21,736 bases of DNA. Origin: Chara braunii (lineage: Eukaryota > Streptophyta > Charophyceae > Charales > Characeae). The DNA lies in assembly GCA_003427395.1 (NCBI GenBank), contig BFEA01000022.1, positions 329,389-351,124 on the forward strand, read 5' to 3'. This document shows positions 8,035 through 16,578 of the stretch, in pieces. The position numbers and the translations under genes are program-made. The notes under the pieces are model-generated. The model had not been told where the DNA came from and ran no database searches. It saw only the letters and a program-made list of their open reading frames with translations. Each line of letters opens with the position of its first letter. Position 1 is the first letter of the stretch.

Positions 8035-9753
8035 GATCACTGAGTTCAGGCTTGCGGACGATGTCACTCGCTCTTTGGTGGAAGCCTATCGCGAGGACCA
8101 GTTTATGTTCGAGATCATACGCAGACTCGATGCGAAGGACAAGGTGACTTGTGCCGAGTTTGAATTGGCCAACAGTTTGCTGTTCCTTGAGAAGGCAGGA
8201 GGGAATAGACGTCTCTGTGTGCCAGATAGAGAGTCTTTGCATAGTTTATTTTTAGGCGAGTGTCATGATGCCACCGAACATTTTGGCTATAAAAAAACTG
8301 CAGCCAATCTGCTGCAGAGGTTCTGGTGGCCCACGATGATGAGACACGTACATAGGCTCCTCTTGGGCTTCTAAAGCACCTTCCGATCCCGGAAACGCCT
8401 GGTGAGAGCCTGTCCATGGACTTCATGGATACGCTAGTCACCAGCAAGAGTGGAATGCGCGTTGTCTACGTCATTGTGGATAGATTTAGTAAGTACGCTA
8501 GGTTAGTCGCAATACCTGCAACAACTAAGACTGAGTACGTAATTAAGCTGTTCAAAGAGAACTGGGTCAGAGATTTTGGACTGCCAAAATCTATAGTCAG
8601 TGACCGTGATGTGAGATTCACTAGTGAACTGTGGAAAGTTGCAGTTGCAGAGCAAGGAATGCAGTTGCAGATGACATCAGGAAACCATCCAGAAGCGAAT
8701 GGGCAAGCAGAGCAGTTAAACCGCGCTGTACAACAGTTGTTGAGGCACTACATCAAGCCTACTCAAGTAGACTGGGATGAGAAACTTGCTCTCATCGCCA
8801 GCCTGTACAATAATGTTGTGCACAGCGCAACAGCAGTGAGCCCGAACAACATTCTACTGACATTCAAGCCTGGATTGCCCTTGCATTTCCTACTACCTGA
8901 GAACCAGCCTTCTGCCGCACCAGGAACCTTAGAGTTCGCTTATCAATATGAGCATCTGATGCAGCAGGCTGTTGAACAGATGCACAAGGCACAGGCGGCG
9001 ATGATAGAATCAGAGAACAAGCACCGCTGCGCATCCACATTTCAGGTAGGGGAGAGAGTCTGGGTTAAGTCCTCTGAACTGGGACAAGAGCATGGGATCA
9101 CCCGCAAGCTCATGCTGTAGTACTTTGGACCATGGGAGATCCCAGATGTTGTTGGGGATGAACCGGATCGGCCGTCATATGTTATTCGCATCCCTGGTCA
9201 CTTACGTACGGACCCTGTGTTTCACGCTTCCAAACTCGCACCTTTCAAGGAAAAGGATCAGTTTCCATCTCGTCGCTCAATGCTGCCCCCAACCATGGAT
9301 GGAGGGGTCGACATCGACGAGATTGTGGACCACAGAGAGATGCCAGTGTCCAGACCCACAGGCAGGGGACGTTCTCCGAGGCCGAAGCTGTAGTACCGAG
9401 TTCGGTTCATACATCATATTCATCCAAAGGAGGATAGATGGTTCACACAGGAGGAACTCATGTAGACCATTGTCGGCCCGAATACCCTTACAAGCGTATT
9501 TGGGCACATATTTGCAACTTACAGGAAGAACGCACCTGACGATGTTTGGGGGCGTGTCGCATTTGTATTGATTAGAGAGTGTGAGATCGTGCACTTTGTG
9601 GGCACGCACTAGCTTGACCACACCCTGACCAAGGAGGGCTATGAGACGCCGGTAGGACAGGTAAGGGTTAAGCTAGATTTTCTGAGGCGGTCGCATATCC
9701 GCACGCACGGACGAAATGTCGGACGGCGTAAAGTTGACCAGGTAAGGCAGTGA
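8035..9753 (+). pseudogene. pol: Integrase plus chromodomain-like tail of element II
   Basis: Integrase inserts the DNA copy. The zinc-binding domain (about 8236-8374) keeps ECHDATEHFGYKKTAANLLQRFWWP but is cut by TAA (8372-8374), and the CXXC half is missing. The catalytic core is open from 8416: Asp at 8419 (MDFMD), Asp at 8602 (VSDRDVRF) and Glu at 8710 (NGQAEQLNR). There are 35 residues between the last two, an intact D,D35E triad. GERVWVKS follows. The frame stays open to TGA 9751-9753 except for four TAG codons (9118, 9391, 9463, 9610). FGPWEI, YVIRIPGHLRTDPVFHASKL and a chromodomain-like block IDEIVDHRE...YRVRF...EDRWFTQEEL (9313-9462) are recognisable. About 95 further residues after it match nothing I recognise. 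Confidence 0.9.
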
Positions 9754-10545
9754 CTGAGAGGAAAGCGTTGCATGACTCACTGGGGACCGGCGGTTTCGGG
9801 CCGCACCACGTGAAATGTTGCAGGCACTAGACTGATCATGCGCCGCCAACAGTAGAAGCCCTGACGAGCTTAGTTAGGACGGCGTGGGTCGAGGCGGACT
9901 GAGTAGAAGTCGGGGCGGGTTTCGGCCCAAAGGAGAGGGAACGGGCAACTTCCCGAGGAATACGAGGGAGAAGGGGAGCCCGGCCATAACCATAGTGTGG
10001 TGAGGCAATGTGCACGGCAAGCCTGGCGGGGTCGTGCCCTCCAAAGTAGCACATGGGTGCCTGCGGACCCTTGGGCGCAGGCTGTAAGTTAGAGGAACGG
10101 CCTGACATACTGTTTGCAGGCCTGGGCAGGCTGCCCTTAGGGCTGCGCCTGCTGCAACCAGGTTGGGGCTTAGCCCTATAGGTTACGTCACTGAGCTCTC
10201 ACGAGGCGGATCCCGGGATCGAGGCCAGAGCGGAGCAGCGGAGCGGCGGAGGAGCACTATGGAGTGAGCCGAGGGGTAGAGGGTCCCGTGAGACTATCCC
10301 CCTTGGCTTTTTGCGGGGGGTTCCGACCGCGGGCCCGCGAGGTGAGGCCGAGGACCAGGTACCAACGGTCCTCTCCTGCATCCGGTTTTTACCCTTTTTT
10401 TTTTCTGAGTTTGAATATATATATATATTTATTTTTATTGTTACTTTTTCTATCTGGGAATGAGGTCCTGTACCAGTGCCGGGACCTGCAGAAAAGCCCA
10501 GCGGCATCGTTCAGTGGGTACACCACGAACTGCTGCCTGGGTACA
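9754..10545. other. No gene seen; GC-rich flank of element II
   Basis: This 792-bp stretch follows the last codon of element II and should hold its 3' LTR if one survives, but no TG...CA pair or repeat of upstream sequence could be recognised. It includes a GC-rich palindromic patch at about 10112-10152 (GCAGGC...GCCTGC) and an (AT)n run at 10414-10430 followed by T-rich sequence. Open frames here on both strands are short, Pro/Arg/Ser-rich and unconvincing. Confidence 0.5.
10414..10430. repeat. Short (AT)n microsatellite
   Basis: About seven AT dinucleotides in a T-rich context, some 115 bp upstream of the U6-like sequence. It is too far away to be the TATA box of a U6 gene, which normally lies about 25-30 bp upstream. 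Confidence 0.85.
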
Positions 10546-10563
10546 GTCCCTCGGGACATCCGT

Positions 10564-10594
<31 letters not shown>

Positions 10595-10634
10595 AGCTCC
10601 AGCGCAAGGATGGCACGTATAAAGTCAGAGCACA
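10546..10634 (+). ncRNA. U6 spliceosomal snRNA-like sequence (variant or pseudogene)
   Basis: U6 RNA forms the catalytic core of the spliceosome. The 5' stem-loop (GTCCCTCGGGAC), ACATCCG, TAAAATTGGAACGATACAGA, GAAGATTAGCA and GCGCAAGGATGGCACG follow U6 in order, including the ACAGAGA box and the AGC triad. Differences from the usual plant sequence are a shortened 5' loop, CCGTTAAA for CCGATAAA, an altered internal stem-loop strand (AAGCTCCAG instead of ATGGCCCCTG), and a divergent 3' end. No TATA box lies about 30 bp upstream, no plant upstream element is seen, and no T run follows. A transcribed gene is therefore doubtful; a retroposed or truncated copy is more likely. Confidence 0.85.
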
Positions 10635-11402
10635 GCCCTATGCCTCTGCTGCTGCGACATACGTTGTGCTGTGCCGCCCCCGCTGAGTGTCCCCCCGATC
10701 TAGCTGCGTGCTGGGCAACGAAGCGGAAGGAAAGGAGAGAGCGGGGCGCTAGTTGTAGGGGCGGAGGTAAAGTGAATAGACCTGGACGCAGATCGGCGCC
10801 GGATACAGTCACTGACGAGAGCGCAGGGGCAGCAGAACACAGGGAAGAGAAGGGTGAATCTGGATGGGGTTATGCACAGGGTGCATTCAGAGAGAGGAGT
10901 GGCAGATCGGTACGAGAGATGAGCTATGGTAGAAGCGAAGGATGCATGTTCCACCTGTTCCTTGATGAGCCTGAGCGAGGGAAGGTGGTAGACAGAGGTT
11001 TTGGGGCCGGGCGAATCCACTAGAGAGGTCAGATTGAGTAAAGAGTTAGTAACTCAGAATGCACTAAGAAAACGGGCTGCGCGGAGCCATGGCGGAGAGG
11101 GAGGAAGAAGGGGAGAAGAATGGTAATAAAGCGGTCATTTCTTGACTGTTTTCGGCGATCTAAGATACTAAGCTGGGGTATTTGGGTAGGACGAGTAGGA
11201 TGGCGAAGTTAGATTTTGTAGTTGGTTAGGGGGTTGGTCGGTATGAGTAGTAGGAGCTGAAATGCGAAGATCCGTATTTGGTCGCATTCTCGCGGAAGAT
11301 TCGTCCTCATCTTGCACAGCTTACGAGTAAGAGCAGCGTGTCCGTATCTGCGCACGCCATAGTGTTCGCCACGGCCCCTCCCCCGATCGATCTTGACTCT
11401 TA
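10635..11402. other. No gene recognised
   Basis: Open frames cover parts of this stretch: plus 10460-11023, which runs through the U6-like sequence, and minus 10700-11020. They are Arg/Ser/Gly-rich, overlap each other on opposite strands and show no domain, so I do not call them. I see no RNA gene or clear repeat here. Confidence 0.5.
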
Positions 11403-12146
11403 TCAGGTGTGTTGATTGCCCTCACCCTGGCTGACCTCTTGTTCGCCCCTGACGGTCGGCATTCTGTGCACGGTTGGTGTAACATGCACCTGGCCGAGGT
11501 TTCGACCAGGTTCGCCGAAGAGAAGAGACAGACCAAAGAGGGAGACGGTGGAGGGGGAATGGGAGGAACAGACGTACTTGGAGGAAGGGCTGTCTGAATA
11601 CATCGGAGGGCGAGTACTGAAATAAAAAGTACAGGGAATGTATCCGGACACGTTCTTGAGGAAGAGTCGTGCTCGCTTTGCATATTTCAGGAAGGCGCAG
11701 CCCCTCGCATCCCGGCCTATTGTCCTGGCTTTCCCCTCGCGGTGGTCGGCGTCTGCGTTCTTCTGGTAGATGTCGATCATCATGACCATGCTGTCTGCCT
11801 CAGTAGCCGCCTCCCTCATCAAGACAGTGGCACCCGCCGACCTCCTTCTCTGCGGCCACATCCTCCGAATTTCACTGAACCTGACCATGCCGAGTGGCCA
11901 AGTATGCTGGTGTAAAGGCGAGGGAGCAGTCGGGAAGGGAAGTTGAAGAAGGATCCGTGAGGAAGGGGGAGGGAACTTACCTTTCTCCTCATAGCTGGTA
12001 TTCATCGCGGAGGATCGGGTACGCCTACATGCGTGGGATGAAAGGGAGAGAGAGGTACTCGCAGCGGGGAGACCGTGAGTGCAGCACGGTAGAAAGTGGA
12101 GCAACGGTAGGTTGCGCGCGGGTACGGGGCGGATAACGGGTATCAC
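11403..12146 (-). CDS. Hypothetical reading frame, doubtful
   Basis: A 247-codon open frame, the longest in the 9.8-17.8 kb interval, with no family I recognise. The middle third (about residues 85-170) reads like ordinary soluble protein: MVRFSEIRRMWPQ, REAATEADSMVMMIDIY, then a charged ADHREGKARTIGRDARGC stretch and KYAKRARLFLKN. The two ends are Ser/Pro/His-rich, as in random frames. A good splice donor (AAAG|GTAAGT, GT at 11980-11979) and a pyrimidine-rich stretch before possible acceptors at 11907 and 11881 lie inside. Splicing with either acceptor quickly gives a stop in the joined frame, so it does not help. It could be an exon of a gene, a remnant of one, or chance. Confidence 0.2.
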   Translation of the reverse strand: MIPVIRPVPARNLPLLHFLPCCTHGLPAASTSLSLSSHACRRTRSSAMNTSYEEKGKFPPPSSRILLQLPFPTAPSPLHQHTWPLGMVRFSEIRRMWPQRRRSAGATVLMREAATEADSMVMMIDIYQKNADADHREGKARTIGRDARGCAFLKYAKRARLFLKNVSGYIPCTFYFSTRPPMYSDSPSSKYVCSSHSPSTVSLFGLSLLFGEPGRNLGQVHVTPTVHRMPTVRGEQEVSQGEGNQHT

Positions 12147-14279
12147 TCCATGGTCCAGCAGGAGTCTCGTTTGATTTTGCTCATCCTACCTATGGAGGTA
12201 GCGTGAGGCCAGCTGTGGGGGTCAGAAAGAGAAAGGGGGAGAGTGCCTACTGCAGAACTGGCAATACGGGACGCTCCAAGAATCGAGTCGCCGTACCAAA
12301 GAGCTAGAGAACTGTAGCCTGTACCTGCCCATCGAGTTAGCGGCAGATTCAGTCTCAGTTTTTACATGGAGAGGGGCGACAGTGTTGTCTTATGTAGTGA
12401 TCATTATGGTTTCGTGGTCGTGCTGCCGGCTTTCGTGGATTAGGGCGGCTGCCGATCTACTCTGTTCAAGGTGTTGTTGATCCAGCGGGCTGCTGCCAGC
12501 CTCGGAATACTGCTGTTATTGCCGCTGCCTACGACCAAGGTGGGCTTTTGCTAGTTGATCTTCAGCGGACGTAGTTGCTGCCTTCTCCTAGTCAAACTCC
12601 TGGGATCAGGCCACTGCAGTACATTCAGGGGCTATTGCTATTGCTAAGACCGGGCGAGTATCACTGCTGTTGCGCACTCTACTGCCGCAACAGCAGTACC
12701 GAAGTTGGCACGTGTACCCGCCTCTATTTCAGCGGAAGACTCATTCTTAAAATCTGCATGTTGAATCTGCCCGCATTCTGGCCGGAGAGTTGCCCTCCTT
12801 ATGCATTGGGTAAATAACGAAGTGTGACTCATGGCTACGCACTTTGGGTCATTGTTAAGATTCACAGTGGATACTACCACTGTTACCAGATGTTCGGATG
12901 CTCGGAGTATTATCATTGTGGTTGTGTGACTGAAGCGTCTGAGCTATTGCAGGTATCGCTGTAGCAGTTACTGATTGAACGGAGCTTGGTGATTGGGGTG
13001 GTATTGCCTTCTGGCTTATGTGTTCGCTGCCCCCAGGCTTCGTTTAAGGTACACCACTTGTTGATCACACGAGCCGCTGCTTCTTAGCAGATGTAGGTGT
13101 TGCAGTTGTTGAGGTGGAGCTCGCTATTGCAAAAAAAATGGGGCAGGGGGAGAAAATTGCTAATGTTGATATTGCGGGCTGTTGCTGTGGGTGAATAGTC
13201 GACGTTGCTATGACCGGGATTAGCACCGGTGGGCCTCTTGCCGCAAGGTTGTTTTCTGTCGTGCACTTCCGCTGTTCTTTTTTGTCCCCCGTCACTATGC
13301 CTTTGCCGTGTGGGATTACGTGGTCACCTTGTACCCCATGACTAAGACTGGGTTCCGCAGGAGAGCCTTACCTACACGTGAACTGTGGGAGGCAGGGACG
13401 CCGGACTGTGCAAACTACTGCTTGCCAGGCAGACGATTGATTAGATACTGTGAAAACGTTGCTTACATTCGGAGTAGAGCATGGGGGAGTAACCAGGCTA
13501 ATGCAACGGGCCTATCGTGGTGGCTTGGAGGGACTGGGTTTATTGCAGAAGGGACTGCTGCTTACTGCCGCCAACTGCTACTGACTATTGAAGACTGTTG
13601 CGAGCTGCCACGTCTATGCACGAACGGTAACAGCTACCGTTGACTATGCACACGCGGTTGCTGTGGCTGTGCCCAGACTGTGGCTGACTGCTGGCAGTTG
13701 CTTACTAATGCTGTCAGCTGTGGGCGGTGCATCGACTACTGCTGCGTCAGCCGATGGTGTGCGGACTGCCGCGGTGGGTGACCGCTGGTCCTGTAGTCTA
13801 CTGAGGGAGTAGTCCGTGGCCCTGTTTTGAGAACGCAGTGAGTATCGGGCAGGCTGCAGCTGTGGCATGGTTATACACTTGTTCAAGAATGGCTTTGGTG
13901 GCTGTGGCAGTAATCCAGTAAGACTGTTACGGCTATTGTCGCTATGGCTGGGTCGGGCGGCCACGGCATCCAGGCTGTGTATCGCTGTGCACGTTGGGGA
14001 GAGGCTGCCGCGGGGCCACCTGGCTGTGTACTTGATATTCTACTATACTCACGTTCGTGGCTGTCGCGGTGCTTCTCGCCATACACCAACTGCGCACGGC
14101 TGTGGGCTCAAAGGAGTGAGCAGGCCCTGCGTAAGGGCCATTGCTGGGAGTTAGAGGCCTGACTGGGGGACTTGTGCATCGCAGTCCGACCGTGGCTGCG
14201 ATCGTCGTTGCTGTGCTATTGGCCATCATTGCGGGGCCCTCAGGAATTGAAGACTACAAGGCCCTCTCACTGTGAGTCT
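12147..14279. other. Gene-poor stretch, rich in GCTGTTGC-like words
   Basis: No domain-bearing frame was found. From about 12400 onward the sequence is enriched in interspersed words such as CTGCTGTTG, GCTATTGCT and GCTGTGGCTG, giving Ala/Val/Cys/Leu-rich or Thr/Ser-rich frames on either strand. This looks like a decayed, loosely repetitive region. One perfect inverted repeat is listed separately. A poly-A run at 13131-13138 leads into GGGGCAGGGGGAG. Confidence 0.5.
12663..12697. repeat. 12-bp perfect inverted repeat, 11-nt loop
   Basis: ACTGCTGTTGCG (12663-12674) and CGCAACAGCAGT (12686-12697) are exactly complementary with 11 nt between. It is not followed by a T run, so a terminator is not suggested. 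Confidence 0.9.
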
Positions 14280-14800
14280 GAGCGCCCCTCTCTTGGATCT
14301 TGAGAGTCTGAACTTCTATTTCTATCTTTCTTACTCTCAGTCTGGTCAGGGGTTACGAGAGGAAGGCGGCAGGCGGGATTGAAACCCGTAGGTCCGCGCC
14401 AAGGCCTCTGTGGGAGGTCGCCCCACCGATTGCGGGAGCTCTGCCGGAGCCCAGGCGGGGTTCTGGAGGCAGGGAACTTCAGGTATAATTTCGTCTGACG
14501 CGTGTGATCCCGTCCCCTATTTTGCTATCCCTTGGGTATTTGAACAATGCTATGACAGGATATTACTTTTTGTTTTGTTATGTATGTCAGGACATGCATT
14601 GCGAAAGGTTAAATGAACAACTATCTATATGAGAGTTCAGATAAAGTTGAGGGATTTCAGACAGAATAAACTGGGGGAAGGTGGGATGAAGGTGTTTTGC
14701 ATGCTTTGACCGGGTCAACCCAAGGCTGAGCTCCTCCGAGTGGATGTGGGTTCAGTGCTATGTTTATTGATGTTGCTGGGCTGTATGAATGACTTTTTAT
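14280..14800. other. No gene recognised
   Basis: No convincing coding frame. A piece at 14371-14400 (GGGATTGAAACCC, then GTAGGTCC) recalls the T arm of a tRNA on the minus strand, but the other arms do not form. The rest is GC-rich to about 14470 and then AT-richer. Confidence 0.5.
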
Positions 14801-14807
14801 GGCTGGT

Positions 14808-15196
14808 CCCACCTAGGGTAGGATGGGTCAGTCGTTGTTTCCCTTGGGGCTTCTGAACAGGAGGACGAGCGCCCTAGGGTAGGGAAGGCTCAGAGTCCTG
14901 GTGTTTATTTTAATGAGTTGAGGAGTATGTTTCTTGTCGAGGGGACAAAGGGCATAAGACTAAGCGTACCCTAGGGTAGGGCGGCTTAACCATAAGCCAT
15001 GAATCAATTGGTCAACCAAATTATAAAACTTGATACGCATACTATTTTGAACTTATACTTCTGCCATACCAGGCACCCTAGGGTAGGGAAAGCCAGTCAA
15101 TAAGTCGGGTAGAACTAAAGAAGAAGGGAAATAGATGAAGAGTAAAAGGAAAGTAACTGGGCAGGCTGAACGTACCCTAGGGTAGGGCGGTTCAGC
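14808..15196. repeat. Series of five CCTAGGGTAGG stem-loops with differing outer arms
   Basis: The inner hairpin CCCTA-GGG-TAGGG (CCTA-GGG-TAGG in the first) occurs at 14812-14822, 14872-14884, 14969-14981, 15076-15088 and 15175-15187. Each is enclosed by its own complementary arms: CCCA/TGGG (14808-14811, 14824-14827), GAGC/GCTC (14867-14870, 14888-14891), TAAGC/GCTTA (14961-14965, 14984-14988), GGC/GCC (15072-15074, 15092-15094) and GCTGAAC/GTTCAGC (15165-15171, 15190-15196). Between inner and outer helix lie short unpaired bases, GTA/CG in copies 3 and 5. Spacing is about 60, 97, 107 and 99 bp, and the sequence between copies is not repeated. No open frame of note covers the array. Confidence 0.9.
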
Positions 15197-15380
15197 GGGG
15201 TCCTTGTCCTGGACGTCCCAAGTCCCAGACCTAACAACTGAAAAGGTTTTCTTTTGATAGTGTCAAGGGCCTTTTCCTTGTTGAGATTTATTTTGGTGGA
15301 ACGACAAAGCTCCGGGCGGAACGACTAGCGTGTCGATGGTGATGTGCCAGACAACTCACCACCGCTCTAAATTCCTTCCT

Positions 15381-15708
15381 GCCCTAGGGGTCGTCTTACC
15401 CTGCGCCCCTTGGGACACCTCAGGGTGCAGAAGACGGAAAGACCCTCAGGCCTGTTTTGCGCTCGCCAAAGGGTTACCTCCGCTTCAGCAAGCGCCTGAG
15501 CGTCAGAAACAACCCCATGGCTCAGAATAGACCATTTGGGTATGGGCACCACATAATGCGCCGTCATCGCAGATACTCACGTAGAGCCGCACAGTGAATT
15601 GGCATGCGTAGGTACTGCGTCCGCGTGATCTTATACTAAATCCGCGCGCGCAGCGCTTACCGATCCTCGCACTGAAGTTATGGGTCAGGCAGCGAGACCA
15701 AAAGCGCT
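15381..15708 (+). repeat. Structured block A (diverged copy of block B)
   Basis: It shares collinear motifs with block B at nearly equal distances from CAGGGTGCAGAAGA: that motif at 15421, AAGCGCCTG at 15490, CTTATAC at 15630, AAGTTATGGG at 15675 and ACCAAAAG at about 15697. Helices are visible: GGGTC/GACCC (15388-15392, 15441-15445), GTCTT/AAGAC (15393-15397, 15431-15435) and ACCCTG/CAGGGT (15398-15403, 15421-15426). At the far end are AGCGCTT/AAGCGCT (15652-15658, 15702-15708), CTCGC/GCGAG (15666-15670, 15692-15696) and CTGA/TCAG around the AAGTTATGGG loop. A structural RNA, an organellar intron fragment or a structured mobile element are possible. The strand is assumed. Confidence 0.55.
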
Positions 15709-16000
15709 ACATGGCCAATAGATTCGGGTTTTCGGTATCGCGAAGCGACGCACGACGAATTACTAATCCAGTACACCTATGGGGATCCGAGTACGGGCCC
15801 ATACTGCCCCGGACATCAGGTAGCCTATAGGTCTGGTTTTGAGCCTCTTCCGCGCGCACGTCGTTTGTGTCTACCTACCCCCTTCATTCTAGGAGGCCAC
15901 TAAACCAATGCGAGTTGGAGTAAGTTTCTCTTTTGAATTTCTCATGGTTGGGCGTTGTAGTCCGTGGCAGCCGTCAAAGTCAAACCCCTTGATTTTGGCT
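15709..16000. other. Spacer between structured blocks A and B
   Basis: No gene recognised. A short frame (15908-16090, 60 codons) runs into block B and is probably incidental. GGTATCGCGAAGCGACGC at about 15736 can fold on itself (TCGC/GCGA). Confidence 0.5.
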
Positions 16001-16320
16001 ACCACGACAGCCTTAAAGCTGTCTACTCAACCCCTCTGCACAGGGTGCAGAAGAGGGTGTGGTCTTCAACCGCACACGGCGGTTGTCTGACGTCGAGAGA
16101 TTACCCCTCAAAGCGCCTGTCAGCCGACACTTGAGTGTCGAACGCGACCCCCGAGATCATCAAGGGCCGCGAGGCATCAGCGCGAATGCTTGCGCGTGCC
16201 CGCATGGCTGGTTGATATGAGGAGGCCATGCGCTCGCTCAACACTTATACGGAAGTCCAGCGCCCGATACCTACCTGATTCTCGTTGCATAAAGTTATGG
16301 GCCGGGTACCAAAAGGACTA
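16001..16320 (+). repeat. Structured block B (diverged copy of block A)
   Basis: The motif order of block A recurs: CAGGGTGCAGAAGA at 16041, AAGCGCCTG at 16111, CTTATAC at 16244, AAGTTATGGG at 16292 and ACCAAAAG at about 16308. Its first part folds as a three-way junction. ACCAC/GTGGT (16001-16005, 16059-16063) closes the hairpin GACAGC/GCTGTC (16006-16011, 16018-16023) and the hairpin CCCTCT/AGAGGG with GCAC/GTGC inside (16032-16057). The AAGTTATGGG loop is closed by TACC/GGTA (16268-16271, 16305-16308) and GTCC/GGAC (16255-16258, 16315-16318), sequences different from the closing helices of block A. I cannot name an RNA family. Confidence 0.55.
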
Positions 16321-16438
16321 GGAGTTATTGTGTTGTGGCATTGTTTGTGGTAGTTGTTTTGTGTGTGTTTCCATGTGTTATGAGTGAGAGATGTGAGTGT
16401 TGTGGTGTAACGCATGGTGTGTGTAGTGTGTCCTAGTC
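16316..16438 (+). repeat. C-poor G/T-rich tract enclosed by an 8-bp inverted repeat
   Basis: GACTAGGA (16316-16323) pairs exactly with TCCTAGTC (16431-16438). The 107 bases between contain only five C and are mostly G and T. The tract starts right after block B. Confidence 0.8.
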
Positions 16439-16578
16439 GACCGGCGTCGAGTCGCGTTTGGGACTTCAGCCCCCCAGTACGGCGATTTGCGTACGGGTTC
16501 GATTTTTTGGGCGTTCGACCGCGCGTAACCCCCTATGCTACAGCGAACGAGAAACGCCCTCAGCTGGGCCACCTCTGC

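Larger units (their letters stand above)
4095..9753 (+). mobile_element. Element II: decayed chromovirus-like Ty3/gypsy body
   Basis: The order gag, protease, RT, RNase H, integrase and a C-terminal chromodomain-like segment is that of Ty3/gypsy chromoviruses. All domains are present, but none can be read without crossing stops or frameshifts. It differs clearly in gag and pol sequence from elements I and III, so it is a second family. No primer binding site lies upstream, and no polypurine tract plus LTR could be recognised downstream of 9753, although purine-rich runs occur at about 9926-9940 and 9961-9980. The 5' LTR may have been separated by insertion of element I at 3600. Confidence 0.85.

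Noticed and set aside
9926-9980. Polypurine tract and 3' LTR of element II
   Set aside because: Purine runs are present, but no LTR start or repeated sequence could be matched.
10460-11023. 187-codon plus-strand frame
   Set aside because: It runs through the U6-like RNA, is Arg/Ser/Gly-rich and has no domain.
13437-13450. GATTAGATAC, as in small-subunit rRNA
   Set aside because: Only ten bases match; no neighbouring rRNA sequence.
14346-14460. Possible tRNA on the minus strand (GGGTTTCAATCCC T-arm-like)
   Set aside because: No matching acceptor strand, D arm or anticodon arm could be drawn.
14808-15196. CRISPR array or telomere repeat as explanation for the CCCTAGGG series
   Set aside because: The repeat is only about 13 bp, spacing is irregular at 60-107 bp, the flanking arms covary, and the unit is not the plant TTTAGGG.
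15433-15445. GACGGAAAGACCC, like a universal large-subunit rRNA motif
   Set aside because: Flanking sequence does not follow rRNA, and the equivalent part of block B lacks the motif.
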